Assembly: GCA_005406025.1 (NCBI GenBank)
Contig: BGZK01001190.1
Location: forward strand, 124,001 to 188,000
Length of the DNA stretch: 64,000 nucleotides
Direction of reading: 5' to 3'
Source of the DNA: Eumeta japonica
Lineage: Eukaryota > Arthropoda > Insecta > Lepidoptera > Psychidae
Positions 44,575-56,060 of the stretch are shown piece by piece; the first letter of the stretch is position 1; each line of letters opens with the position of its first letter. Position numbers and translations under genes: made by a program. A model generated the notes under the pieces. That model was given only the letters and a program-made list of their open reading frames with translations, did no database searches and was not told the DNA's origin.

Positions 44575-44755
44575 CGCACGCGCCGTTGTGACGTCAACGC
44601 GTCGACCTATTTAAGCGCACTCCCCGCGCAGGAGCCAAGCTTTGAGGGTTTTTTCGTCCGTGAAAGTCAGACTCTACCCGCGCACGCGGTTGCGTGGGTA
44701 GCTCATTAAGTTTATTGCCTCTCTCTTCCCGCAAGGAGAAACTTTTAAAAAAAGC
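44575..44755 (+). mobile_element. 3' end of a Jockey-type LINE with poly-A
   Basis: On the plus strand: 'ttttttcgtccgtgaaag', CGCGCACGCGGTTGCGTGGG, 'tagctcattaagttt', 'cctctctcttcccgcaagga' and 'gaaacttttaaaaaaa'. Read in reverse complement this is the same order as the 3' UTR of the LINE at 7861-8000 ('tctccttgcgaagagagagg', 'cctaatgagctgccacgcac', 'tttcacggaccaaaaaacc'). The two are copies of one family in opposite orientation. No protein remains. The left limit is unclear. Confidence 0.7.
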
Positions 44756-45300
44756 AGGAGCGCTAGTCACTATATTAATTAGCGTACCAGTCGAATACAC
44801 AGGGGCACATTATATTCCTCGTACAGAATCGCGTAAGATCTGCATCCTTATCTAGTTGGATAGTTGGTACAAATATTGTATCGTGTTAGTGTGTGATCCC
44901 TGTTTCACATTGTATAGTTTGATTGTAAGTTGCATTTGAAGAATAAATAAATTTTATCTTGAATCGCTGAATGTGCTGACTCAGTTCGAGGTACGTTATT
45001 TTGGGGTTCACCTGGCACAGGTGAAACGTCATCCCAAAAGTCCAGGCGCTCGGCGCGTGATGGTCTAGTGGCAATTTTTTTTTTGTGTTTCACTCCCACA
45101 AATTATATTTTGTATGAAAAACCGAATTAATTCCGCACCGGCCCGCGTTTTTTGTTTATTCACTCGTCCGTCGAGCAACCGCGTTCAATGTCAGACTACA
45201 GGTGACAGCCGCTTTTCCGCCTTTGTTTCGACCCGCCCCGCTCCCGTCAGTTGTTTATGGTCAAGGCGAATAAACTATAATTTTAAAGGGGGAATATGAC
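44756..45300 (+). repeat. LTR-like GC-rich block
   Basis: Carries AATAAATAAA at about 44943, a T run at 45077-45087, and at its right end a purine tract AAAGGGGGAATA (45285-45296) followed by TGACAC, which looks like a polypurine tract before a 3' LTR. No second copy of the sequence exists in the window and no gag/pol is present. It may be a solo or deleted LTR element, or host DNA. Confidence 0.3.
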
Positions 45301-47101
45301 ACAAGCAATCACACTATCCTTTTTTATTATCACAATCTTCTGGAAGACGTGGGTAATATGCAAATGTCTGATCTGATCTTCCCACACAGGTGCTAGATCA
45401 TAAGGAATGCACATCGCACATCACCAGTAGTATTCTCATCTGTCTATATGAAATTCACAATGGTGACGTAACCTAACAACCACATATATGTGACATATGT
45501 CGCTGATGTAGTGATCACATTGTAATAGTCACCCCAAGAGACAAGTACTGTTTCCATGGCTTCCTTGCGGTGATCAATATCTATTCACAATTATGATACT
45601 TGTATATGCGACAGCCTTTAGCTGTGGTGCTCACAATAAAAGCAAGTGACAAATTCTGCTGCCGCGCTATGACCGCTATCTACTATTTTTGATCTGTGTT
45701 TCCTGCGGGCGAAGTCTGTTATTTATGTTTATAAAATAAGGAAGAATAGATCAAAGATTACACTACGCTTTACGTTTAAATCAATGATTATATCACACTA
45801 ATTATAAAAATCAATGTGATATATTCTGGACGAATGATTGATTCATTGCAAATGAAGTAAAGCTACAGACTCCTGGTACCATCATTAATGCTCGATTATT
45901 GCAAAAAATTCTATATTAACAAACGCCGTTTCTAGTGAAGCCCGCCACACTTCACCGTATGGAATCGCTAACGATAAATCGGTCGTTTTAAGTTACTTGG
46001 TACGGGGCGCCACAGAGTAAAAATGGATTTGTAGAAGCACACCAACGATACTCTCAATAAAAGCTGATTAAGATATCTGTTCGTCGTGACATAGGACTGT
46101 TATATTGAAGCACAAATTCTAGTGTCAAACCGCAAAAACAAGTATCCCCATATTAAATTTTGTATTGATTTATTTATTAATTGGATTTTTAATTTTTTTC
46201 TGATACCTGCTTGTCGAATCAGAATATAGAACTTATAATAAATCATACATTAATTATTGTTTCCGATGCAGCTGACAATAAAGACATTTTTATTGAACTT
46301 GGCCACCATCACACACTGCGATGATTTTTGGCGTTCATTGTGTTAATTTAGATAAAAGTTTAACGGTAAAAACTTGTAGCTCGAGGAGGAGGACTTGATC
46401 ATTCGGTATATTATTGAAGGGTAACAAATAAACCGAATTTACCTAAAGTTCATAACTGGCTTAAAAATAATAATAAAAAAACAAGTGAATAGACACAAGA
46501 GTGATCTATCGCAATAAAACGGTTAAACAAACTATTCACTTACACTAAATTGCTCTTAATATTTCAAAGTTATTTAAAACTCAATTTGGTATAGCGAATA
46601 ATAATAAAAATGTGTATGTAAATACATTATATGGCAACAAAGAAATATATAAATCCATCGAAAATTAATGTCATTGGTCAGTTTGCCCGCGGTTGAGGCC
46701 GAACCCAGTCGGTATATTTGTATCCAAATGATCAATCAAACTGTTTGTTAATATTTGCTGGACGTGTTTCATCATTAACTTTTTCAGTTCTTGAATCCCT
46801 ATTTTCTTTATTAGAAAAAGCTTTTTATTTGTTTCTATTTTTAATCGTTAAGTCTTATGCGTCCCAAATTAGCATTCACCTCTATTATGACTATATTAAG
46901 TAAATACAAACGCCTAACACATATTTCTCCCTTTTTTTGTATATATGCACTTTTTCTTTAATTTAGTACTACCAGTCAGAATTTGTTTATTTTTTGTTTC
47001 ACTGCATTTAATGATTTTTTAAAAACGTATTTTTCTTTTTTCGCCTTCTCAATACTTACGTTGTAGTTGCGACTGAAAATGCCATCGAGTGTTGCACACA
47101 T
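45301..47101. other. Unique sequence, no gene seen
   Basis: Frames such as 46718-46903 show no domain. No repeat recognised. Confidence 0.4.
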
Positions 47102-47136
47102 GCATGCATGAAATGTTGTGAACTTTTCATGCATGC
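47102..47136. repeat. Perfect 12-bp hairpin
   Basis: GCATGCATGAAA (47102-47113) and TTTCATGCATGC (47125-47136) around an 11-base loop. Adjacent to the truncated RT fragment. Confidence 0.75.
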
Positions 47137-47221
47137 GTTCTATGGTTATATTCATTTTTTCAAAGTTGTTCTATAAAAAAATCTATTCCCAAAAATGATG
47201 TATATAAAGCAATACAAAATA

Positions 47222-47985
47222 TAACCCGCAAACATAACATTTTCGACTCTAGCCACTACATTTTCCTTTAAACCACACCGCTCTCTAACATCACTGTTTC
47301 TACATATATCTTTCCGAGACACTCCACACATACTACGCAGCGATCGCATCTCCACTGCATTGATCCTACTTTCATTGTTTGTCTGCCATACCCAGCTTTC
47401 ACTACCATACATAAGTGTAGGTATTAGGACCCCATTATGGATAGACAAGCGCCCTTGTCGTGAGACGCTTTTACTATTTATAATAGCGAGTAAGGCCCCA
47501 TTCACTTTATTTCCCGCATTCGCTCTGCTTCCAATATCTCTGTCATATTTAACATCATTTTTAAACAGACTACCCAAGTATACAAACTCTTTCACCTGTT
47601 CGGCTTTCTCACCTTTTATAAATATATCGCATTCAGTCATGCTTTCGCCCTTTTCAAACACTATCACCTTAGTCTTACCGACGTTTCCTTTTATACCCCT
47701 TTTCTTAACAGAATCCTTCATTTTATTTACCATCTCTTGCGGCCCGCACGCCGACGGCACACGGAATACTTGGTCGTCGGCGTACAGGAGGCATTTGGCA
47801 GACTGCTCATCCATCCTTAGTCCTCGTTCATTCTCTTTTAAATCGTACAGACAGTTATCCATGAGTAGGATGAATAGCCACAGTGAAGCTACACATCCCT
47901 GTCTGACACCCCTGCGGATATCAAACAAGTCAGTATATGCTCCATTTATTTTATTAATGATAATATTATTTAATAATATCTTCAG
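47222..47985 (-). pseudogene. LINE reverse transcriptase, internal fragment
   Basis: A ~250-residue open frame: INGAYTDLFDIRRGVRQGC (motif B, RQGC) and LYADDQVF (catalytic YADD, motif C), then VNVGKTKV-like GNVGKTKVIVFEKGE, VKEFVYLGSLF, RDIGSRANAGNKVNGALLAI, VLIPTLMYGSESWVW and MRSLRSMCGVSRKD, typical of a very common insect endonuclease-reverse-transcriptase LINE. The frame is intact over this length, but the fragment lacks the fingers and motif A at the 5' side and diverges after RCGLKENVVARVE. Both ends are missing, unlike a simple 5' truncation. RTE/R1-like clade, not resolved. Confidence 0.88.
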
Positions 47986-48880
47986 ATTGCCCTATATTAA
48001 ACTTTTTTTTTAATCCAAATAGTTCATTTAAAAAAAATTAAAAGCAATTTTTGTATATTTTTTATGGGTATTAAATTATTTTCTAAGTTTTGGCTTTATT
48101 CGTCGTTTTTTTCATATTCTATACTATCGCATATATTTTTTTTCATGAGAGTAGTTTCAAAAACAAAGGCATAAAAACCTTTCAAAATGAAAAGCAAACT
48201 GAATGTTAACTAAAAACTAGGCTCTAAGAGACCTCTAAGGACTTCAGCGACTGAAAATCATATGATGGCGTTAACCTTTAGACGTTCACCTCTGCTCACC
48301 TTATAGATTCATTTAATTTTACTTACATATCTCTTGTTAAATCTATTTAACACTATAGTGTATTATATATAAATCATCTATATAAGTGAAAGATTGGGAA
48401 GTGTTGTCTTTAGTGTATCTATCTGAGTTTTTGTACTAGTTAGGTTTGGTGTCGAAGGATAGGTCGTGTACTGAATTTGCGTCTTTTCATGATTTGGTAT
48501 GTTTTTCCGTGTTACTTAATTTATTAGATCGAGTTTTCAGAGTAGTTCTGCTTGGCTCCAGATCTCATTTGTTCATCTTTTTTCTGTATACATAAATGAG
48601 GTCGTGGATCTAATATCGATTATTATTACAGGTTAATATATATATAGGACTTTTTTTTATTTTCATTTTAATTCTTGGGGGTCGCATGACGATTGTTGGT
48701 TGCTAGTATTAGTTACATTAAACCTAGTATTAATGCTGATATATATAAATATATACTTTTTTTAAATACATTGTCCTTTTATTATCAATATTATCATGTA
48801 TAGAGGCGTACAATCGCCCAATGTCCGGATCGGAATACAGGCATTCCATCAGCAAGACGGTCATCTGTTAGCCTTGATAA
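47986..48880. other. AT-rich sequence, no gene seen
   Basis: 'atctatataagtgaaagatt' at about 48377 could be the 5' end of the Helitron-like repeat that follows, but the distance makes this uncertain. Confidence 0.35.
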
Positions 48881-48884
48881 GGTA

Positions 48885-49580
48885 ACAGTAGCAATTTGTA
48901 TTAATATTTTTATTTATTTATCCGTATATCTGATATCAGAATCTGGGAAACGGCTTCGAAGCTTCCATGAAATTTAGTATGCAGGGGGTTTCGCGGGCAT
49001 AAATCGATTTAGCTATGTTTCATTTTTAGAAAATTTTGTTTTATTTCTGTTTTCAGGCAATGAGTTAGAATACGAAGGTAAATTTAGAAACTATCTCCTA
49101 GATGATAATAGCATAGTTGAGAAATCAGGTGATCCTGAATCCAGAAAACACCGGTTTGATTCCACATGATTTTCAAGTTTTTTAATTCTTTTGTCAAGTT
49201 TCTTTTTTTATGAGAAATACTATTATTGGAAGCAACTAACTGCTTTACCGACACAGCAAAATTAAAGCTACTTGATAATAAATGGCGTTGTTAAGCAACA
49301 CTAAGCGAAACTGTGATGATAAAAATATATCCTTACGTAATTGATTGCTAAACTGTAAAAAAATAAATACTTGTATCTAATAAAATGTTAAACTGGTCGC
49401 ACTTGTGTTTTTTATTTAAATTACTAGTTCATATTTTATTATTATGTCAGTAATATCGAAAAATATTATTCATATATCATCAGTATATAATTCATGTCTA
49501 ACTATATATTTTACAAAAAAAAATACGATTTACCGAAAAAAGAGGAGCGAAGCTCGATCATCCAGGTACTATGTTCTTAT
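48885..49580 (+). mobile_element. Helitron-like dispersed repeat, decayed
   Basis: The body phrases 'gggaaacggcttcgaagctt', 'ccatgaaatttagtatgcag' and 'gggggtttcgcgggcataaa' are of the kind common in lepidopteran non-autonomous Helitrons. The right end reads GGAGCGAAGCTCGATCATCC then AGGTACTAT, with a GAGC-GAA-GCTC hairpin. The typical CTAG is not intact and the left end is not identified. Confidence 0.45.
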
Positions 49581-49707
49581 AGACGCACAATGTAACACGT
49601 AAGTATCATGATACTATTTTTAATAAAACTTATATTTTATCTAATCTCTACTTAGTAACACAATATTTTAAAAATAATAGCGAAGACCGCCAATGCTCGT
49701 CACCGTC
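49581..49707. other. Flank, nothing recognised
   Basis: Short AT-rich stretch between the Helitron-like repeat and the hairpin cluster. Confidence 0.4.
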
Positions 49708-49795
49708 TATGTGAGACAATTCACTGGGCCAGTGAGTCGTCTCACATATTGTCTCTGTGACACTCGCAGGATGCTCATTACGCTGTGTAATGAGC
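49708..49795. repeat. Cluster of two hairpins
   Basis: Hairpin A (49708-49748): TATGTGAGAC pairs with GTCTCACATA, a symmetric 4-base mismatch (AATT/AGTC) follows, then CACTGG pairs with CCAGTG around a single G. Hairpin B (49773-49795): GCTCATTAC/GTAATGAGC with a 5-base loop. Both stems are perfect in an otherwise AT-rich region. Confidence 0.7.
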
Positions 49796-50865
49796 TTTAA
49801 CAATATAGCGCTGTTGACGAGTTTAGGTCTCCTAGGTATATTATATATTTAACTGACATGTTCCTGTGTTGCATTTCTAACAATCCCAAAATTATAAATT
49901 GGTTCTACATTTACCCATACAGAAAATATGGAATCTTCGATCCGCGACTATGTTTCGCACTTGAGCGACTTCAGTATACCTCCAATGTTTTATCAGAGGT
50001 CATATTGAATTCGTGCACTAGTTTCAAACTAAGTACGTATTCCTAAGCTGAAGAGCATTAGCCCTAAGATATATACGTATGGACACCGGAATTCATGTAA
50101 TCACGTTCGGTCAACAAAACTAAGAAAACTAAGTTACAAACATGCTATCCGATCGGACATCAAAGCCAGGTACTATCGAGCCTCATCTACTTACAGGTCA
50201 CGCGAAATCCCTGATTTTATGAGATTGTTTCGTTGAATCCAAAACTATAGATATAGGCTACATCAACATCTCATTATATTTTATCACACTGCAGATCCTC
50301 GTTGGGATTGCACGACGATAAACGAATCAATGGATGTGTATTTGTTGTTACCGCTTCAAATATTTGTGGTTACCGCTTTAAGTACTGACGCCTCTTGATT
50401 GTGTTCACAGATCAATTTACAAACGGTTTTACTTCAACACTCGAGCGCTCTCGTGTTGAGTTTTTTGTGAGCGTTCTTGTGCTGTAATAACTTCTCCCCG
50501 TTACAAAATACTTTGACGTATTTGACAACCAAAAATATTGTTTTTTATATCTTAAAAGTATTTACAAAAATTTTAATTTGTATAGGTTATTTGAATATGT
50601 GAGCGATTGATTTAGGTGAAAGGAAATTACGGTTTTTGTAATATAAACATGTTGGCCTAGTTTTAAGATTTTGTGCCCGCTACCATCGAACAATCTAATA
50701 TTCTTTTTTTTAAGATGCGGAAAATAAAATAAAATTCTTATGGCATAGATAAAACAGGTAAAGATACTCGAGTGAGGCTGACCCGACACTACACAGAACA
50801 TATTCGAGATATCAGCCTGTACGAGATTAGGATGATTATCACACAATTTAAAAACGTGATAAAAC
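49796..50865. other. Unique sequence, no gene seen
   Basis: Frames at 49858-50046 and 50562-50867 have no domain. Confidence 0.4.
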
Positions 50866-51365
50866 ACCAGGTGAGGACGAAATCTCAGTTTAATTTTTGA
50901 AAGCGCATGGATAACTTGTTCTTATGATGCTACAGAAATTATTCAATTCCGTCAAATTCAGAAGCATAAAGCTTGAAGACGTGTGGCGCTTGGTGCTGTT
51001 CTTCAAAAAAGAGATAATACCTCTCCATCTTCCCCACCATAACCCTTTTGAACTACATGTAGAAATAGTTTTCGAAGGTTATTACTAAATGCCTTACTAC
51101 TAAGAGATATATTATAAGTTACTATGCTAGTGTATACGGACTACGAAAAATCCTTTGATTCAGTCTAAACCTCGGCGATATTCAATCTTATTCGGCGATG
51201 GCCCATCTACTATCGCTATATTAAAATGCTGAGATGTTTGTAAAGCAATATAATTACCTCAGCCCGAGTACAGAATCAAAGAACGACACCATTCCAATTA
51301 TGAAGAGGTGCTGTGAAACTCTTCACTATAGCAATTGTAAACGCTTTCATTTTTAACACGCTTTT
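50866..51365 (+). pseudogene. LINE reverse transcriptase fragment, decayed
   Basis: In broken plus-strand frames: GEDEIS, FLKAHG, MMLQKLFNSV (region before the fingers, of the 'apGED.i..ellk' type), a VLFFKKEII piece, then VYTDYEKSFDSV (motif A, with the catalytic Asp of YTDYEK/AFD), YYRYIKMLRC and RTTPFQL-RGA (near motif B). Many stops. The family is the same broad class as the common lepidopteran endonuclease-reverse transcriptase in which FDSV is followed by TW. The catalytic motif C is not preserved. Confidence 0.75.
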
Positions 51366-52674
51366 ATTAGCTTCATCTTGTTTTATTTTTGTTTGTACCC
51401 AACTCCTTTGATCTCGATTTTAACCCAATTTAAAGGATCAGATTTAATATAAACTTTTAGATTTATGAAGGACCGATGGTAATACCGTAATTTAAAAAGT
51501 TTATCTCCTTATCTTGATTACAATCGCCAGGATTAAAAATTTTTCTTGGGGACCTTTTGCGTGAGAGCGAGAAAGACAGAGCAAGCGCACGGTCTACGCG
51601 CATTGTTTTAATCCCAACAAAAAACCAATGAAATGATCATAATGTGTGGATGTGTGTATGTATATGCGCACACACATCTTTCTGTATTGTATGTATCTGG
51701 GCGTGATGATCGCGCGTGTTCAGCGCTTTTCCCCACGCCAAAAGTGCCCAACGTGACTAAAAGAGTTTTTACTTCAAAACAGCAAAAGATTCAGAATTAT
51801 AAGGACCAATATTACAGTATCGAAAACAGACAAAAATCATCAAAACTTTTAATGTTTGTCATTTTTTTTTAATTTTTATATCTGTATACAAATTGCTTAA
51901 CGAATCGCAGAACTATTTTTCACGTTACCTTCGATTTAAAATTTAAGTAACTATAAGGTGATAAAAAAATTATTTCCGGGAGAGAACATTTCTTTTTGTT
52001 TTTTATTCAATGATACAAAATTAAATTATAGTAATTTTTTGTGTAAAAATTTAATGAATTGATTTAATTTCTTTTTCATAGTAAAATGCTTTGATGATTT
52101 TATATTATAAATATTAATGTCATTAAATAATTATATTATTATATCATTATACATAATATGAAAATATTTTTTTTTATTATTCGACAAGGTTTCATTTCTT
52201 TGTTTTTTTTTTTTATGATACAAGATTAAAATTATTTTATATATATTATCTACAATATATACTATTTCTAAGTGTAGGTATTCCTGTAGTGGTGTGGACG
52301 GAAGGGTGCACAAACAAACTTGCAGTAACTGGAATCAGCTCCAAAGAAAAAATAATTTAAGAAGTATTTATTTTTAATATTTAGATAACTATTAATAATT
52401 TTGTGTTTAAATCTCTTGTAGTATTTTAAAATTATTATTAACAACTTTTTAATTTGAACGTTTTTCGAAGTAGGTTTTCTTTGCAAATCTTCACTTTGAA
52501 AATCTATAAGTACATATAATTAAACTGGCGTCTATCAAACGTTAATTTTTTATTTACGCGCAGCAAAACAGCCGTGACAAGGTTAGTCTAGTTAATAAAA
52601 AACAGAGTAATCGCGTATTTATTTGTGAAAAAGAAACCCTTATCTATCTTGTAAGGGTTCTTTTTTTTATAGGT
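51366..52674. other. AT-rich sequence, no gene seen
   Basis: Frames at 51633-51872 and 52268-52486 show no domain. 51540-51600 is a GC-richer patch. Confidence 0.4.
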
Positions 52675-52830
52675 ACCCTAAGAATCGGAGACGGAATTGA
52701 AAACGAAACGGACAGTGGGATCGAAAACGGAACCAGGATCAGAATCGAAAGCAGGACTGGCACCATAATTGAGAACGAGATTGGGGACGAAGAGAACCTA
52801 ATATCGACCAATAAAAGGAATTGATTCCAT
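52675..52830 (+). repeat. Degenerate GGAATCG-type minisatellite
   Basis: Consecutive units such as GAATCGGAGACGGAATTG, AAAACGAAACGGACAGTG, GGATCGAAAACGGAACCAGG and ATCAGAATCGAAAGCAGG, about 11-12 bases each. Same type as at 4505, 5335 and 18705. The minus frame 52644-52892 is a product of it (Ile-Ser-Phe and Pro-Val runs). Confidence 0.7.
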
Positions 52831-53306
52831 ATCCACACTGGCGGAGCTGTGGGCGTGAACGAAATGGGCAAGCCACCCACAAGCAAGGGCAAAACAACTT
52901 CTATCGAACCAGCTAGTTCCTAAATAATTAAGCTGAGTAGAAAGTTTATGTTAATTATTTCTCTTCTATCTCCAAAAACAAACACGCTATCAACTTACCA
53001 ATTCAAATCGAGGCAGTGCGAGTTAAACACTTGACTGTGGTTCGCCATCATATTATACCTTCGGTGACTGTACCAAAAAATGAATTTTCATTTTTCACAT
53101 AGAAAATGAGTATTGTAAAGTACAAACAACGGCAGCCCGACATATCTTATTACATTTACATACGCTGATTACATTGTGCGTCATATTATAAAATATTTTG
53201 CAGCGGTATAATACTAATGACTGTTTTTTAGTTCATGTTAGACGTAATGTAAAGGAGCTTGTTTGTGTCGGTACAAAAAGTCAAGACCGCGATGAAACAT
53301 TGCAGT
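52831..53306. other. Flank, nothing recognised
   Basis: No gene or repeat recognised. Confidence 0.35.
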
Positions 53307-53381
53307 AAAAAATGAGATGTAGAAAATTTATGGTCATATAACTAATTATATGGCCATTAAATTTTACATGTCCCATTTTTT
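53307..53381. repeat. 75-bp imperfect inverted repeat
   Basis: Left arm AAAAAATGAGATGTAGAAAA then TTTATGGTCATATAA. The reverse complement of the right arm reads AAAAAATGGGACATGTAAAA then TTTAATGGCCATATAA. It folds as one long hairpin with a short loop (CTAATT). Confidence 0.7.
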
Positions 53382-53437
53382 ATTCCTTTTTTCTTGATTT
53401 TATTTACCGACTCTTAGTCAACGTCAAAAATAAAGGA

Positions 53438-53541
53438 GTGTATGTACATAAGTACACACAATGTAGCTTTTTTTATTATTATTGTACCAAAAATATAACA
53501 ATAAAAAAAAACTACAGTGTGTATACTTATGTACGCGCCTA
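53438..53541. repeat. ~104-bp imperfect inverted repeat
   Basis: Left arm: GTGTATGTACATAAGTACAC, ACAATGTAGC, then a T/A tract. Right arm reversed: GCGCGTACATAAGTATACAC, ACTGTAGTTTTTTTTTATTG. The loop is near ACCAAAAATAT. The arms are diverged, suggesting an old MITE. Confidence 0.6.
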
Positions 53542-55679
53542 AGAAGTTACGCTTCTTTGGCTTCTTTGGCGTAATTAAAAAAATGTTTTTGATTGCATGC
53601 AAATAATTATTTACAATAAAGTAATAGAAGAACCGGAGTAGAATAGTCAGTACGGGTCATAAAGTATAATTTAAATTTAACAAATGAAATAAATGAATAT
53701 TTACTTTCTTGTACAAAATGTATTTTACCTTTTTATTTGAAATTATGACAATTAATAAGTCAAAAATTAAAATGTGTCAACATTATTTCTAAGAGCTCGA
53801 TTGAATTTGAAAAATCGGCTGGAGCCAAAATTTTCTCTTCTAATGCCGATTCAAACGAGCCCAATTTCGAAATTCTAGGACCACCTACCTTCGGGACAGG
53901 TTGCGAATGATGAGGTATCCCAGAGGGCAAGTGCTCCCCCACTGTAGGTAGGAAATAAACAAGGCCGTAGTTGGAAAGGGCGAGGGGATGTATACTCCAC
54001 GGTAGTGTATGGTCACGTACTTGATGACAGGAGACTTAATAAAACAGGAAATACAAAATAATAAACAGAGAATAAACTAAAGCCTAAAAAGTCACCAATT
54101 AGGTGACTTGAGGGGTTATAGTTTCCCTATCCTTCGTCTGCTCTTTATGCGATGGTTTGTAGCTATCTGACTTCCCTACAGTTGTATACGGGCCCTTACA
54201 CGGACTCTGCATACCATGGAGACTAGACACCATGCTTTATACAATATTCTTAATCTACTCGACATATATATAAAGGGAGGGAATGAGAAAGATGTTGAAA
54301 TGTATAGCACATTATTTTATATTAAATCGAATAATTTACATCTGTACTAAGATGTTATTTTAAGTAAGAAAAAAATTGTCGATCAATCTCTCTCTGTTTT
54401 TATCTCTCTTTACCATCTCCATAGTAAATTCATCCCGTTCTTTTAAAAATTAACCAGAATACTAAGCTTCACTTCTACTGCATGTGAACTCACACTCAAT
54501 TTTTTTGGAAGCACTTGGAAATCCCATAGAATTCGCTATGTGGCTGGAATTGAAATGACTCAAATACTATACAGGGTGTCATTATACAACAGTTATTGTA
54601 TGACTTAACTCTATCACAAGTCTATATTTATGCCGTATATGCCACCTCCATACCATCCACAGCATATGAAAAGTCAAGAAGTGTTTTGCTGAATGCACTA
54701 GACAAAGCAAACGAGCTCTCGTTAGGCGACTAAAATAACATCCTTAGGTGCTTGCTACAATAATACTGACAAAAAATGACAAAGAACCTCTGTCGTGTCT
54801 GTCTCTCTTGACTTTTTGACCTTCGTATATGAATATGTATGGGTAGTTTAATTTAGTCATAAGTCTTAATTTAGGCATTCGGTTGTTTTTGCGTTTATTG
54901 TTTTTCAATGCAAAGACCGTGCATAAGTACCGTAAGAAGGATTTCCGTTTGAACATTTAGAGAAAAGTACCCACAATAGAATTTTAAGATGGTAATTTGA
55001 GAAAAATTGAAAAAATCAGATTGAGGAAAACTTCGATAGCCAGACAACGTGGCGAAGGTTCTCCAGGCTAGTATACGTGTAGCCAGGATAAGAATGTTTA
55101 ACATTTCCTAAACAGAGTTCATCATAGCGAAAAGAATCTAGTGCCAATTGATCAGGTGGTGATAAATATTCATATAGAATTAAAAAATAGACAAGGGATC
55201 ACATTTTTGGGAAAATGTATCGAAAAACGTCGTATCAAATAACATAGGTCGCGTTATAAGCTGCAATATCATTAATTTATAAATGAGAAAAAAATATCAA
55301 ATGCATTAATTTACATTAATCGCCCAGAGAGACTTTCCCTCCGTTTCTTATTGTTTGCACGAGACAAAGAGTTCGTCTTGTGCCGAGTCTTATTGCGGTA
55401 AAGTCACACAACAAATATTGGACTTTTTTCAATATATTTCGGTGATAGATATTTTCTTTCGCTAACTGTTCTGCGCAACTATTAACATAATACACTACTA
55501 GAAAATCGTATCCCACGATTTTCACGATTCATGGAAAATATTTCCTTTATTTATATTAGATGCTAATCAAGTGCAAAAACACATGTGTCCACGGAGCGGC
55601 ATCAGAGTTTGTTCGTAAGTGAAATAAACACTAAACTAACCTTAATTAGGGCTCCTTAACTCGACCCTTCTGTTAAGAA
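53542..55679. other. Unique sequence, no gene seen
   Basis: 53860-54015 is GC-richer and unassigned. A small hairpin AAGTCACC/GGTGACTT lies at 54089-54110. No frame carries a recognisable domain. Confidence 0.4.
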
Positions 55680-56060
55680 AGTGACTCGGTCCCCGCGAAT
55701 TCGTCCGGCGTGTACCGTTATCATCTCCCGTTAATTAAATGTCACCCGAAGCAACGCGCGAGTCACGGCTCTAGTGACGTATGAATTAGCTCGTATCCCG
55801 GCCTATCGGGTGTGATGTGGATTACACGCGTATCTCCCCAGCGTGCTGTTTGTGTAATCATTGCCACGATGCTGAGTGTGCTGACGTCACAGCCACCTCG
55901 GCCCGAGAAAGGGATTTTGCGGGCTCGCTGCGAAAGTCAATTTCTCCACATAAAGAAAATGGGCTTTATATACCACGAATATTTGGACAATCCGATTTGT
56001 CCTTTGATACGTATGTAACCGGATACAGCATGTGTGGCCAATTTTAATGATGGTGCATTG
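55680..56060. promoter_or_regulatory. GC-richer unique block, candidate regulatory DNA
   Basis: About 380 bp clearly GC-richer than its flanks, not matching any repeat I know. It contains a TTAATTAAATG homeodomain-like site (about 55730), GTGTAATCATT (about 55852), and TGACGTCA (about 55881), shared as CTGACGTCACAGCC with 1004-1017. No supported frame. The regulatory label is a guess from composition and motifs only. Confidence 0.2.

Noticed and set aside
44756..45300. Complete LTR retrotransposon
   Set aside because: Only one LTR-like block, no primer-binding site I trust, and no gag or pol; kept as a weak LTR-like call only.
47360..48013. 217-codon plus-strand frame
   Set aside because: Antisense shadow of the LINE reverse transcriptase at 47222-47985, which has clear RT motifs on the minus strand.
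52644..52892. 82-codon minus-strand frame, hydrophobic
   Set aside because: A translation of the same degenerate minisatellite; not a membrane protein gene.
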